From positions 1-27,039 of the IMG/VR virus record IMGVR_UViG_3300044625_001174: 27,039 nucleotides of DNA, one strand, 5' to 3'. Within the stretch, counting starts at the first letter, position 1. Each line of letters starts with the position of its first letter. Made by a program: the position numbers and the translations under genes. A model generated the notes under the pieces. It saw only the letters and a list, made by a program, of their open reading frames with translations. It was not told the origin of the DNA and did not search any database. Of this stretch, positions 8,324 to 18,092 are shown piece by piece. This DNA is from a virus.

Positions 8324-11300
8324 AGTCTCGCTAATTGTGTAATTTTTCTGTTTAATTTTTCAGTCCCCTGAATGTCATTATAGAGGACAAATGCTTTAAG
8401 TGGAGTGGAAGTTCTGTTTTGGTCAGCAATTGCTTGAACCAATCTCGAATCGTCAATCGCTAATCTACGACCTCCCGATGCACTATTCAATTCTCCAATA
8501 ATATCTCCGAACTGCGAAACAGCATTTCTTGAGACCACGAATTCTCCTCCTTCCAACATAGCAGGAACTCCACCCATCTCGTGCGAGTTTCCTGATATAA
8601 GTCCTCCCTGTCTTGCAACGAATTGTTGCGAACTTACGAAGGTCAATTGGTTTCGGATTGCTTGAACCTGTGCTCCTGTGAGTGCTGCTAAACTCGAAGC
8701 ATAAATTACACTCAGAGGTGGTGGTATTGTAGCGAGTGCGTTAATAATCGCTCCTGCACTATCAACCAACGCATTTGCGATAGCGAAGTTCAATTCTTGG
8801 ATTCTTGCTTTCTTCTCGATATTGAATCTCTGCTCTGCGAATTTTTTCTCTTCAGCAAGTCTCAATTCTCTCGCTCTTTCATTTGCATCTCCGATTCTCT
8901 GTAGAGTCAATTCTTCATCTCTTGCGAGTTGTTCTAATAATAATGACGTGTTCGTTTGCAGAACATTTTGTAATCTACCTGATAAGTCAGAAATAGCACC
9001 GAGAATAGTTTGTGTTATTTCCTGAATCTTCATAAACTCCTTTTGGATTGGAGTCAATTCCTTGGGTAGTTGCTTGAGTTGTGCTCTCAAGAATTTTAGG
9101 ATATCAGAGAATGGTTCGAATACACCACCGAATGCAATTTTAATTCCTATTGCTGCATTTTCAAAAATATTTACGAGATTTTCTGCTTCTTCACGGGTTA
9201 TATTACCCTGCGCCTTCAACCCTCCTACTACACCTTTAATAATTGCTTTGGTTCCGTCTTCACCAAATCTCTGAAGGAATGCACCTGTGTCCAACGCTAA
9301 GACCTTTAATACATCATCTAAACCATCACCATACTCACGGAAATATTCTTCCAATTGCTTGGGGTCAAATGTTTGCTCAATCGCTTTTTTGTTCTTAAGG
9401 ATTTGTGCTTCGTTTTTCTCAAACGCTTTGTTTGCTTCATTGATACTCTCCACAAATTTATTGTTTCTCACAACACCTTCCAAGATGGTATCGACAATAG
9501 TGGTGATTTGAGTTTTTTCTTGGAGAAGAAGATTCAATCTTTCATTCAAGACTACCGCAGTTTTGTCATCTGATGCAGCAATTCTGGTTTTCAAATCAAA
9601 AATTTGAACGTCTAAACTAAATAATGTTTGATTTAATCCAAGTTGTTGTTTGATTAAATCTCTACCCTTTTCCAAAACCTGATTTTCTGTGAGTCCTCTT
9701 TCTATCCGACTCTCAAATAATTCAGATTGTTGATTTTCTACTTCCCTCAAAATATCAAAAATTTGTTGAGGTGTCTTTCCAAACAATTGTTCTACCCCGA
9801 CTATTCCACGAGTCAGTTTTTGTAATTCAGTAATTCTGAATTTGTAAGAGTTGAAGAACTCCACAAAAGATGATTGAGTTTCCTTGGGGAGGTTTCTTAA
9901 TAACTCAACTTGACTCTCTGTCAATTCACCCGTTTGAGCAACCAACTCAATCAATCTGCTAAATCCAACTTCACCTTGAACTAATGCACCACCCAAATTA
10001 GACCTCACGGAATTGAATAAGGTGAATACTGCATCGGTGGTCTTATTGACTTGCTCCTCTGATGGAATGGTTTGGAAGAATAGTCGAGCAATCTCCTCTA
10101 CTGCTTCAGAGTTTTTATTTAGCGCTTCGGCTCTGTCCCCCAATAATTCTGTCTGTAATTGGAGAATTTCATTTTGTCTTTGTAGAATATCGTCAGTGAA
10201 GACGAGTTCAGCACCCTGAACTTGCTTTAATTTCTCTTGGATTTGGGTCAATAATTTGAGTCTCAATGCAAGAGCAACTGATTGTTTGTCGATGACCTCT
10301 GTGGTTTCTTTCGCTGCTTTCGCTGCGTCCTCATCTGCTTTGACCTGTGCTTTTGTCTTCTTGGTGAGAGGTTCAAGTTGTTGTAGAATCTTTTCTTGTT
10401 GCTCAGTATTCTCGTCTAAAAACCCATTCAAGATTCCGATTTCTCTCGATTCATCTTCGATTGCTGTGGTCAGTGCTGCTGCTTTGGTAAATGCAGTTCC
10501 GTATCCGTTTGCAAGACCTGCAAGGAAATTGATTGCTTGACCGAACTTACTATTCTGAAATTCTAATTCAGCATTGAGGTCTTCCGCTCCCTTGATTTCA
10601 GCGTCAGTTATTTTTTGAAGAATAAGTTTTCTACGAGCAGAGAGTTCCTCTAACGCGATTTGTAGTTTGAGGAATTTGATACCCTCTTCGGTCAATCTGT
10701 TATTGTCATCGATAAATGCGTTCAGACCTGGATAAGTCTTTTTCAAATCCTCAAGAGTCTTCAACTCAAGGGTTCTCGTTGAAACGTTGTCAGTGAGGAT
10801 TGTAAGTTGTTCTTTGAGTGTCAACCCTGCTTTGAGAGTTTCTGCATTCAAATCATTCTGTATTTCGATGGTCTCCGCTTCGACTTTGTTTTGCTCGGAG
10901 AACGCATCAATCAATAGATAGATTCCCGCTGCTAATCCTGCTATCGCCGCAGTGACCGCGACGACAGGATTCAACGCTAAAATTGCATTCCAAATTGCAG
11001 TTGCTTTTGATGCTGCTTTGGTTGCTAATTCTGATGCTGCGGTGGATAGGGTATAACCTTTCGCTGCTAGTTCTGCTCGTTGGAATAATAGAGTATTGAT
11101 TCCAAGTGCTACGTTAAGGATATTCAACGCTGTGGTCTCTGCTTTTTGAACTGCTTCTAAATCCTCTTGGTCGGTGATAAACAAACCAATAATACCTGAC
11201 AGGATTTGGAATGATGACACGACCACTCCTACTGCTTCTCCAATTGCTTGAACTCTCTGTGCGGTCTCTAAACCTTCTGTTGCTTTATCGATGTCCTTAA

Positions 11301-11481
11301 TCTGTGATTTTAAGACATTGATATTTCTCACCGCTTCCTTAAATGCAGGAGTTCCAAAATCCAAAGTTTTTAATTCACCTTGGAGTATTTTTAATTCACT
11401 CTCCAAGTCAGAGAGGTTCTTGATAACCTTCTCTGCACCCTTGCTTTGGATATTGATTGAAATTGCTAATTGTTTTGCCAT
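8320..11481 (-). CDS. Tape measure protein
   Basis: A 1053-residue protein that sets tail length and helps DNA ejection. The N-terminus is a coiled-coil opening (AKQLAISINIQSKGAEKVIK, then LSDLESELKILQGELKTL). Hydrophobic segments lie at about 81-103 and 170-193 (VVAVTAAIAGLAAGIYLLID). Long Gln/Glu/Lys-rich helices with many heptads follow, with a further Ala-rich hydrophobic stretch near the C-terminus. The last hundred residues have the usual tape measure ending, with RQGGLISGNSHEMGGVPAML followed by EGGEFVVSRNAV. By the rule of about 1.5 Å per residue the tail would be near 150-160 nm. It is unusual that the next gene downstream is the head protease rather than distal tail genes. Confidence 0.92.
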   Translation of the reverse strand: MAKQLAISINIQSKGAEKVIKNLSDLESELKILQGELKTLDFGTPAFKEAVRNINVLKSQIKDIDKATEGLETAQRVQAIGEAVGVVVSSFQILSGIIGLFITDQEDLEAVQKAETTALNILNVALGINTLLFQRAELAAKGYTLSTAASELATKAASKATAIWNAILALNPVVAVTAAIAGLAAGIYLLIDAFSEQNKVEAETIEIQNDLNAETLKAGLTLKEQLTILTDNVSTRTLELKTLEDLKKTYPGLNAFIDDNNRLTEEGIKFLKLQIALEELSARRKLILQKITDAEIKGAEDLNAELEFQNSKFGQAINFLAGLANGYGTAFTKAAALTTAIEDESREIGILNGFLDENTEQQEKILQQLEPLTKKTKAQVKADEDAAKAAKETTEVIDKQSVALALRLKLLTQIQEKLKQVQGAELVFTDDILQRQNEILQLQTELLGDRAEALNKNSEAVEEIARLFFQTIPSEEQVNKTTDAVFTLFNSVRSNLGGALVQGEVGFSRLIELVAQTGELTESQVELLRNLPKETQSSFVEFFNSYKFRITELQKLTRGIVGVEQLFGKTPQQIFDILREVENQQSELFESRIERGLTENQVLEKGRDLIKQQLGLNQTLFSLDVQIFDLKTRIAASDDKTAVVLNERLNLLLQEKTQITTIVDTILEGVVRNNKFVESINEANKAFEKNEAQILKNKKAIEQTFDPKQLEEYFREYGDGLDDVLKVLALDTGAFLQRFGEDGTKAIIKGVVGGLKAQGNITREEAENLVNIFENAAIGIKIAFGGVFEPFSDILKFLRAQLKQLPKELTPIQKEFMKIQEITQTILGAISDLSGRLQNVLQTNTSLLLEQLARDEELTLQRIGDANERARELRLAEEKKFAEQRFNIEKKARIQELNFAIANALVDSAGAIINALATIPPPLSVIYASSLAALTGAQVQAIRNQLTFVSSQQFVARQGGLISGNSHEMGGVPAMLEGGEFVVSRNAVSQFGDIIGELNSASGGRRLAIDDSRLVQAIADQNRTSTPLKAFVLYNDIQGTEKLNRKITQLARL

Positions 11482-11496
11482 ATCACGATTTTTCCG

Positions 11497-14037
11497 TTAG
11501 CACAGGGTAAAGAAATCCAAGACCCCATATTCTACTACTTGATAAATATTCGGGTCTCCTGACACCTTGATAAACACACCCTCATTCAATGGGTTTGTAG
11601 CACCTGAATCGGTGAAGACACTACACCCTTCTGACAGGATTGAGCAGTTCGAATAAACCGAAACTTGAGTTCCAACCTCATTACATAGGTCAGTGATGTT
11701 TGTTCCTGAAAATACCCCAATGGAGAATGTTGACCCCGATGGTGTCGGAATTGGAACGGGAACAGATTGCTCGTATGTCGGAGCAACCAAAGGTAGTGGT
11801 GTTTGTGTGTAGGGTAGTTTAATCCACTCCGTCTCCACCAACGTTGTATTTGTGATATCCCCATCGATTATGTTGAGCAATCTCCAATACGCTTCAAGGA
11901 AATAAACCCTGTCGTTGAATTGAATGTTGTTAATCTCCGTGGGGGTCAGTTTCATTCGACCTCTCAAAATCTTTACGTCAGGGTCGTATAAAGGTTGGAT
12001 ACGTCCACTCCAAAAATCCCCATATACATCACGAGTGGTGAATCCCACATAAGTGTCGTTGGGTTGTTGCCAGAAGTCATATTGGTTTCCAAAGTTCAAA
12101 TCCGAAAAAGTCGAGTTCAGAAATTCATAAGATGACAGGTGTGAAATCGCAGGATATGTAGTGAATCCCTGTGCTGTGGAACCCGACAACAAATACCAAG
12201 TTTTTGTCGTTCCTGTGATGGTAAAATCCAACAGACCATTGTAGAAACCAAGACGGATTTCTGACCCTTGAGGTTGGAATATGTTCGGAGGAGAAGGGTT
12301 GTCTGCAACATTCTGCTTATCTCTATTCCAAAAGTAGATGTGGGGTAATAGCATATTGCTATCACTCACACCATCGAAGGTCATAATCGGTAGTGGTTGA
12401 AATGGAACCTGAACTTCCAAGGTTCCACTATGGTAGGGAATGTTTGAGAAGTATCTGTAAGTTCCGAATTGTTGGTTTCTGTTCTCTTGGTTGATAACTG
12501 AATATCTGTCCGTAGAATCAGCATAACGTAGAATATATTCCCTCTGTAATTCGTTTGTGGGGTAAAGCGAGTATTCACTACCTATGTCAATTTTAGACGA
12601 CCAATTCAACGTTGAACCTGAATTAAAATAATCGTCCCATCTTTCAATTAAAAAATTCTTATCTCCCTGTGGAATAATCACCAAGTTGAATAGGGTGATG
12701 AGACCTCTGAAAAAATCCAAACAAGACAATTCAGGAGGGAAGTTATTTTGAATCAAAACCAAAGCGCTCTGTGATAGGTTTGGTGAGTCATAGAGTTCAA
12801 GTTCTGCAGAATATATTCCGAGTTGTTGGAAACCAAACTGATTCGCTTGACGAGAATAGAATACACCGATTCTTCTCGCTGCAGGAAGATTGAGAGTAAA
12901 ATACAAATTATTAAACTCTGTCAAATCTGTCGTAGGTCGAATCAATAATCCCTGTATGCTTCCGTAGAGGGTTCCGTTATCCAAATCCACGAATCCAACA
13001 TTCAAATAAAGTGGAAATGAGGTATTCTGTAAAAATGCTGTGAAACTGAATCTTAATCTAAATGTTCCACTGACGGCTGTGGTGAAAAAATGTTGTCTAT
13101 TCGAAGTAGAAATCGAAGGGGTAAAAATATTCAACGGGTCATTGTTCTCCGTCCCCAAGAAAAAGTATTCTTGGAAGGTGAGTCCTGTATTGTTGAAATT
13201 AACGTCAGAGAATGCACCACTACTACTACCCCCTCTACTTTGAACGAAGAATATGTTTGCATTATTAGAATTACCTGAAACTATAGAAGCACCCATATTG
13301 TTGGAGGTCTTTGCTAAACCAAAAATTCCTGTGAAATAATCCGATTCAAAAAACTCCGAAGAATACGTGAATCCTGCTCTTTGGAAAATCTTATCCACAA
13401 CATACTTCATATTCACCCACGGAGCAAACTGATTGACCGATAATGGATATGAAGATTGAGTAAATCCTGTTGGGTTGTCAGCAAAGACCCCGTAGTATTG
13501 GTCAGCGTCGTATCCGTATTGAGCGAGAGGATAAACCACCGAACCAGTAAGTCCTGTGTAGTTCTCATAAGTCCCTCCCGTATAAGACCACGTCGATACG
13601 ATGTTGTCGAAACTCAAGATGTGCTGAATATCGGAATAGTCGATGTCGATGAGTTTAATGTCTTGGATTGTATTTGCAAAGTCAGGTAGGGTCTGTGTTA
13701 AGAAAATCTCATACGCAGGGTTGGAGGGGTCGTTGATTATTCTCTCCAATCTACAATCCCCAACAAACACGTCTGCTCCTCCATACTTCACCACCGCAGG
13801 AACTACCACGCTCTCAGCAAACGAGGAAGCATTCACCATATACGCTGCTTGGAAAAACTTATTGTTCGTCGCTGTCTGTGGAATCGTAAAGGTCTTGGTA
13901 TAAGTGGATAGACGAGTTGTAAAATCCTCAATCTCCTCAAAAGACTTATTCACCGATATGGTGAGTTGTCCTTCAATATCCATAGAAATCCACTCGTCAT
14001 TGACGGGTGATTGCAACCATAATTCCACGTTAACCAT
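11497..14037 (-). CDS. Putative distal tail/baseplate protein
   Basis: An 846-residue beta-rich protein. The first about 150 residues (VELWLQSPVNDEWISMDIEG, then FTTRLSTYTKTFTIPQTATN and NNKFFQAAYMVN) match a tail protein found in many Bacteroidota phages, in which an opening strand describing a nucleus-like domain is followed by a K-T-F-x-I-P motif. The central part is Tyr/Phe/Asn-rich, as expected for a virion surface protein. The C-terminus (about 775-846) is a small Cys-containing module (NITDLCNEVGTQVSVYSNCS, GCSVFTDSG, VVEYGVLDFFTLC) of a kind repeated in related phages. It lies just upstream of the tape measure, separated by 15 nt. A role at the tail tip is inferred from family resemblance and place. 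Confidence 0.6.
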   Translation of the reverse strand: MVNVELWLQSPVNDEWISMDIEGQLTISVNKSFEEIEDFTTRLSTYTKTFTIPQTATNNKFFQAAYMVNASSFAESVVVPAVVKYGGADVFVGDCRLERIINDPSNPAYEIFLTQTLPDFANTIQDIKLIDIDYSDIQHILSFDNIVSTWSYTGGTYENYTGLTGSVVYPLAQYGYDADQYYGVFADNPTGFTQSSYPLSVNQFAPWVNMKYVVDKIFQRAGFTYSSEFFESDYFTGIFGLAKTSNNMGASIVSGNSNNANIFFVQSRGGSSSGAFSDVNFNNTGLTFQEYFFLGTENNDPLNIFTPSISTSNRQHFFTTAVSGTFRLRFSFTAFLQNTSFPLYLNVGFVDLDNGTLYGSIQGLLIRPTTDLTEFNNLYFTLNLPAARRIGVFYSRQANQFGFQQLGIYSAELELYDSPNLSQSALVLIQNNFPPELSCLDFFRGLITLFNLVIIPQGDKNFLIERWDDYFNSGSTLNWSSKIDIGSEYSLYPTNELQREYILRYADSTDRYSVINQENRNQQFGTYRYFSNIPYHSGTLEVQVPFQPLPIMTFDGVSDSNMLLPHIYFWNRDKQNVADNPSPPNIFQPQGSEIRLGFYNGLLDFTITGTTKTWYLLSGSTAQGFTTYPAISHLSSYEFLNSTFSDLNFGNQYDFWQQPNDTYVGFTTRDVYGDFWSGRIQPLYDPDVKILRGRMKLTPTEINNIQFNDRVYFLEAYWRLLNIIDGDITNTTLVETEWIKLPYTQTPLPLVAPTYEQSVPVPIPTPSGSTFSIGVFSGTNITDLCNEVGTQVSVYSNCSILSEGCSVFTDSGATNPLNEGVFIKVSGDPNIYQVVEYGVLDFFTLC

Positions 14038-14038
14038 C

Positions 14039-16324
14039 TTACTCTTGTGTTTGTCTTAATGTATCGTATGCAGATTGGTAAGTAATCTCAATCTGATATT
14101 GAATGGTGTTGATTTGGTAGTTCGGAACCACCACCTCTGCGTTGGTAATGACGATGGGTTCCAACACTCCGTCATCTCCCAACATATAAACCGATGGTGA
14201 TTGGAATAACTCCTTGGACAACCAAATCGATTCTGCTTGGGGAAGGAAATCTGTGTAGAGAACACCCGATTTTTTCACCAAGTTATTATAGACGTTTCTA
14301 CGAGAGTTCCACCCGTAATATGAGTTCGTGTCCCACCCTTGTGAATAAAGTTCAGGAGAAGACTGATATGTCTGTTTTTCGACCGAATAACCCGTGTCTT
14401 CCTTCTGACGGAAATTATACGAGTCCCACGCACCGAAGGTATTCATAAAATAAACCATTCTATCACCCCTCGAGCATTCACCATCGAGGTAGAAGTAGAA
14501 GGGTTCAGAAATAATCGTGGTTGTCAGACAAGTCCCTGCTGAATAGGTAGGACAAGGGAACGCTGAAATCGCTTGTGCTTCGTTGATAAAAACCAAAGGA
14601 TTCTCCAACGGAATGAAGCAACCCCCACCTTCTCCGATGACCTCATAGATAGTGTTTTCAAATTGAACGAACGTCCCCTCAAAAATTGGGTCTCCTGAAT
14701 AACGGAAATACTGAAGGGTGTCATCACAAACATTCCGTCCAATAATACAGGTTCCTCCCGAGAACGAAGTCGGAAGAGGAATGACCTCTTCAGGACAGGT
14801 AAATCCTGTGAAGGTTCCAAAGTCTGTAGCGGTAATTCCAGGGGTCGATGGTAGTGGGTTATTCGCTATGATAAATAAACTCGTTGAAGGGGGAATAACA
14901 ACGCTCTGAAGACTTCCACAGCACCCTGTGTATTGGAAGGTGTATGGTGTCGCAGCAGAATAAGAAACTGAGTAGCGATGACAATCTGCTACAAACGGAA
15001 GGGGACACTCTCCAACTTCCACGATTGTCATTCCCCCTGCTTCTACCGACCCTTGACAAGCACAAACACGGAGGGTCTCCAAAGCACCAATTCCCTGACT
15101 TACCGAATCTCCCTCACAAGTGGTATAGGAGAAAAGTGCGGGGAATTCCGATAAGTTTGTAATGTCGTAGGTGTAGCAATCGCAGACCTCACAAAGACCA
15201 AGGTCAATTGCTCTCTCGGTGTCGATATTCGGAACGTTTGAGTTCTGACACGCACACCAAGTCTCTGAAGCCAAGGGGTCAATTTGAATCGTTTGCGTTC
15301 CACCAGTGCAATCCAAATAAGTGAAAATTACCGCACTCTCATCAAACAGATTTTGATAGGAATAGTTATGACAGGAGCACCCATCAAAGTCATCAATCTC
15401 GGGTTCAGGAGGGGTGGGTTGTGCTTGAGTTCCTTCCAACTCAACCGAATAATATTTTGTGTTTGTCGGAACAGATATCCCGTGGTAGTTCTCAATCTGC
15501 GGAACACCACAACCAAGATAAACGACTTGCTGCTCTGCGTAGTTCGTTGGGAGGTCAAACCAAAAGTCATACCACGAGCAATTCGGACGGGTTCCACACA
15601 AGTCCTCCGTATTATACGAACGTGAGGTCTGAAGTAAGTTATTGTCTGAATCGTAGAACTTAAACAATGCAGAATAAATCTGACGTGCTGATGAATTGAT
15701 AGGGGTAGAAAAATCTCCTCCCGTCTCCTTCCACCAATTAAGTGCTGCGAGGTTGTAGTAGTCGGTTGTCCTCGCATATCTTGAACGAGGTGAGTTCGTC
15801 AAAAACCTTGACGTATATTGTGGGAATGTCCCTGTGCTTCCTGTGAGCCAGTAGGGTTGGAAATCGAATGACTTTCCATTGAACCATTCCTTTACTCCGT
15901 TGTAGGAATAACAAATGTTGGAGAGGACTGATGGAGCACCAACTCCACCTTCTCCGTCATAACCAACGACAATACCATTCTGTGTGGTCGCATACTCCTC
16001 ACCGACCTTAATGGAATAGACAATCATATTATCGTTGAGATAACCCCACGCTGACTGATGAAGTGGTGTCTCACCACTACACCCTACATTCAGAGGTTGT
16101 GATGAGGTGTAGTTCAATAATATCGGGGATAAATCACACTGACCCCAACCTTCTGTCGATGGGGTAATCTTTAGGGTTGTCAAGAATCCTTCGTTGCTGA
16201 ATACATCAACGACATAACGAAACTTGTATTTTGTGGGGTCTGTAGCACCCGTGCTCTCGAATTGGAAAACCAAGTTTCCATATCCAGGTTGCACATAATC
16301 AGGTTGTGATAAAAATGTAATCAT
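14039..16324 (-). CDS. Putative tail protein with internal Cys-rich repeat insertion
   Basis: A 761-residue protein. Residues 1-300 and about 600-761 look like the two halves of one tail-protein backbone. The second half holds the phrase ECSRGDRMVYFMNTFGAWDS (616-635), which recurs in Bacteroidota phage tail proteins. Between them, residues about 316-510 form three tandem Cys-rich repeats of about 60 residues each. They begin near CSCHNYSYQN (316), CDCYTYDITN (381) and DCHRYSVSYS (448), and each runs on to a Phe-x-Tyr...Cys...Gly core. A fourth, different module at about 520-592 (GGTCIIGRNVCDD...EVIGEGGG) follows. The ATG is 4 nt inside the previous gene (ATGA). The backbone role is inferred, but the repeats can be seen directly. 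Confidence 0.6.
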   Translation of the reverse strand: MITFLSQPDYVQPGYGNLVFQFESTGATDPTKYKFRYVVDVFSNEGFLTTLKITPSTEGWGQCDLSPILLNYTSSQPLNVGCSGETPLHQSAWGYLNDNMIVYSIKVGEEYATTQNGIVVGYDGEGGVGAPSVLSNICYSYNGVKEWFNGKSFDFQPYWLTGSTGTFPQYTSRFLTNSPRSRYARTTDYYNLAALNWWKETGGDFSTPINSSARQIYSALFKFYDSDNNLLQTSRSYNTEDLCGTRPNCSWYDFWFDLPTNYAEQQVVYLGCGVPQIENYHGISVPTNTKYYSVELEGTQAQPTPPEPEIDDFDGCSCHNYSYQNLFDESAVIFTYLDCTGGTQTIQIDPLASETWCACQNSNVPNIDTERAIDLGLCEVCDCYTYDITNLSEFPALFSYTTCEGDSVSQGIGALETLRVCACQGSVEAGGMTIVEVGECPLPFVADCHRYSVSYSAATPYTFQYTGCCGSLQSVVIPPSTSLFIIANNPLPSTPGITATDFGTFTGFTCPEEVIPLPTSFSGGTCIIGRNVCDDTLQYFRYSGDPIFEGTFVQFENTIYEVIGEGGGCFIPLENPLVFINEAQAISAFPCPTYSAGTCLTTTIISEPFYFYLDGECSRGDRMVYFMNTFGAWDSYNFRQKEDTGYSVEKQTYQSSPELYSQGWDTNSYYGWNSRRNVYNNLVKKSGVLYTDFLPQAESIWLSKELFQSPSVYMLGDDGVLEPIVITNAEVVVPNYQINTIQYQIEITYQSAYDTLRQTQE

Positions 16325-16923
16325 TCTCCTCCGAATAATAAGTTGTAATCTGATTTTCCAAATAGGTTTATTCTGTCAATTAAACCATCAACAAATTCAT
16401 TGGAAAGTCCCTCTAAATAATTGGGGTCGTCCAACAATCTGTCAATCTGATTCTCGACTTTTGTTTGGAAATCTTCAGTAAATAATGGGACACCTCCGTA
16501 TCCACTTTTGAATAAGTTTTTCCTAACCGCAAATGCTATACCTTTTGCCTTAGCAGGACTGACACCAAACTTCGCTTGAGCCCAAGGTATAAGAGCGGTA
16601 ATCAGTGCAGAACGACTCTGCTTTTGACCCCTACTTCTTAAATCAGGGTAGTATCTTCCCCCGCCAGGAAATGAACCTCCACTCTCGGTTGGGTTGAATA
16701 CATTGTTGACACCATAGTCATTCATCAAGATGTCAATCTCGTTGTCTCTCACAACATACGACACGCTGTTCTTTAGAGCACCTGTCGCATTGACTTTGTA
16801 TCTTGGGGGTGATTTGGGAAGTCTTGGGGATTTGGAATAACGATTTCTATTTGGGTCGTCAATTTCTAAGCGGATTAAACCCACCAAAAATTCACCCAAT
16901 TCATTTAGAAACTGCTCCTCCAT
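16321..16923 (-). CDS. Putative HK97 gp10-like tail-completion/neck protein
   Basis: I take the ATG at 16923 as the start (200 residues). It lies 2 nt after the upstream stop. A TTG at 16932 would add three residues but lies inside the upstream gene. The segment KVNATGALKNSVSYVVRDNE (about 43-62), followed by IDILMNDYGVNNVF, has the gp10-like pattern of a Gly/Leu turn, a basic residue, Ser, strands and a DYG motif. A later ALIPWAQAKFGVSPAKAKGI, AFAVRKNLFKSG part matches the helix and the Arg-rich end of that family. These proteins sit at the head-tail joint or tail terminus. The neighbours (tail-completion-like protein upstream, tail proteins downstream) agree. Confidence 0.6.
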   Translation of the reverse strand: MEEQFLNELGEFLVGLIRLEIDDPNRNRYSKSPRLPKSPPRYKVNATGALKNSVSYVVRDNEIDILMNDYGVNNVFNPTESGGSFPGGGRYYPDLRSRGQKQSRSALITALIPWAQAKFGVSPAKAKGIAFAVRKNLFKSGYGGVPLFTEDFQTKVENQIDRLLDDPNYLEGLSNEFVDGLIDRINLFGKSDYNLLFGGE

Positions 16924-16925
16924 AA

Positions 16926-18092
16926 TTAACAACTACCAAATCCACCGCCTTGTAATTCTCCTGAGCCGTTCGCTAACCAATAGTTATTTGAGGTTCCCAT
17001 ATCGTTTGCGTAGTATCCTGCATTCACAGGTAAAGTTCTGTGGAAATCATAATAGAGCACTTGACCTGCGTTTAGACAAGCCCAACAATTATTCGGGAGA
17101 CACGGAGCACAATTACCCAAATCTTCAGCATATACGTTGAAGGTCGTTCCTGTGATTAAGTTTCCACACGCATCAATTGAGGTCGCTCCACTTGCTACTA
17201 AGAATACCAAAGAATTTTCAGCAGGGGGTAGAATAACATTCACAGGACAGGTGCAACCACTGAACTCAACACCCAAAACATCAAACCCTACGACTACTTC
17301 GCCAGGAAGTAGAACGGGTGCTAAATCGAACTGATATGCGTGGTCTCCTTGAGGAAATACTTCTGTTCCTGTGTAGGTGGTTCCAAGACTACCAAACGCA
17401 GTTCCTGAGAAAATGTAATTACATTGTGATTCTGCTTGAGATGTAAATCCTGCGTCATTCCATAAAAGGAGTTTGAATTTAGTATTGTCAAAAACTTCTA
17501 CCTCCAAATATTGCGTAATCGTAGGACAAACCGATGGTGATGGTGTCAAAGTTGGAGTAATGGACGGAGTGATGGTAGGAGTAATCGTGGGGGTCATCGT
17601 AGGGGTCGCAGTCACTGGAGTTGGACTTGGACTTGGTTGTGGAACAAACGGAGGAATACACGCAATTTGGTCGACCAAAATCTGTATCTGTGCTTCCACG
17701 CCTGCTACCGACTGATTAAATCTATCGACAAACGGATTGTAAGTGATGGGGGTCAGAATATAGAATCCGTAATCAGTTAAGTTGTTAGCAAACCAAGCAT
17801 AGAAATCATACAAGATTTCGTGAGCAATTGACATCGCATAAATCTGATTACTTTGGTCTTCAGTCCCAACGTATTCGTTGAGCAAATCATAAATTAACAC
17901 GCTCCAATTGAACGTATTTTGTGTTTGGTCGATTATCGATTGCGTGGGGACAAAGTGAATCGCAGGATACTTTGTAATGTAGTCCTCCCTCGAGTAGTCA
18001 GATAGATTACCCCAAGAGAATGTCGTTCCCGATAAGATGGGGTGTTGATTTCTGAATTCGTAGAATAAATCTAAAATGTTTTTGTAGGTCAT
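16926..18092 (-). CDS. Putative tail-completion protein with Thr/Pro linker and appended C-terminal domain
   Basis: A 388-residue protein in three parts. Residues 1-147 (ILDLFYEFRNQHPILSGTTF, then YPAIHFVPTQ, NWSVLIYDLL, AMSIAHEILYDFYAWF and YNPFVDRFNQSVAGVEAQIQ) follow the pattern of a small head-tail joining protein common in Bacteroidota phages. That protein normally ends near here. Residues 148-190 are a linker of TPTITPTI-like units. Residues 191-388 are an extra beta-rich domain with many cysteines (CNYIFSG, SGCTCPVNV, NCAPCLPNNCWACLN). The first domain is probably the working joint protein and the rest a virion decoration. The ATG overlaps the stop of the frameshift extension upstream (ATGA). 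Confidence 0.6.
   Translation of the reverse strand: MTYKNILDLFYEFRNQHPILSGTTFSWGNLSDYSREDYITKYPAIHFVPTQSIIDQTQNTFNWSVLIYDLLNEYVGTEDQSNQIYAMSIAHEILYDFYAWFANNLTDYGFYILTPITYNPFVDRFNQSVAGVEAQIQILVDQIACIPPFVPQPSPSPTPVTATPTMTPTITPTITPSITPTLTPSPSVCPTITQYLEVEVFDNTKFKLLLWNDAGFTSQAESQCNYIFSGTAFGSLGTTYTGTEVFPQGDHAYQFDLAPVLLPGEVVVGFDVLGVEFSGCTCPVNVILPPAENSLVFLVASGATSIDACGNLITGTTFNVYAEDLGNCAPCLPNNCWACLNAGQVLYYDFHRTLPVNAGYYANDMGTSNNYWLANGSGELQGGGFGSC
17523..17651 (-). repeat. Thr/Pro-linker coding repeat, block 4
   Basis: Encodes residues 148-190 of the tail-completion-like protein in units like TPTITPTI. This copy is about 14 kb away from the other three. Confidence 0.8.
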
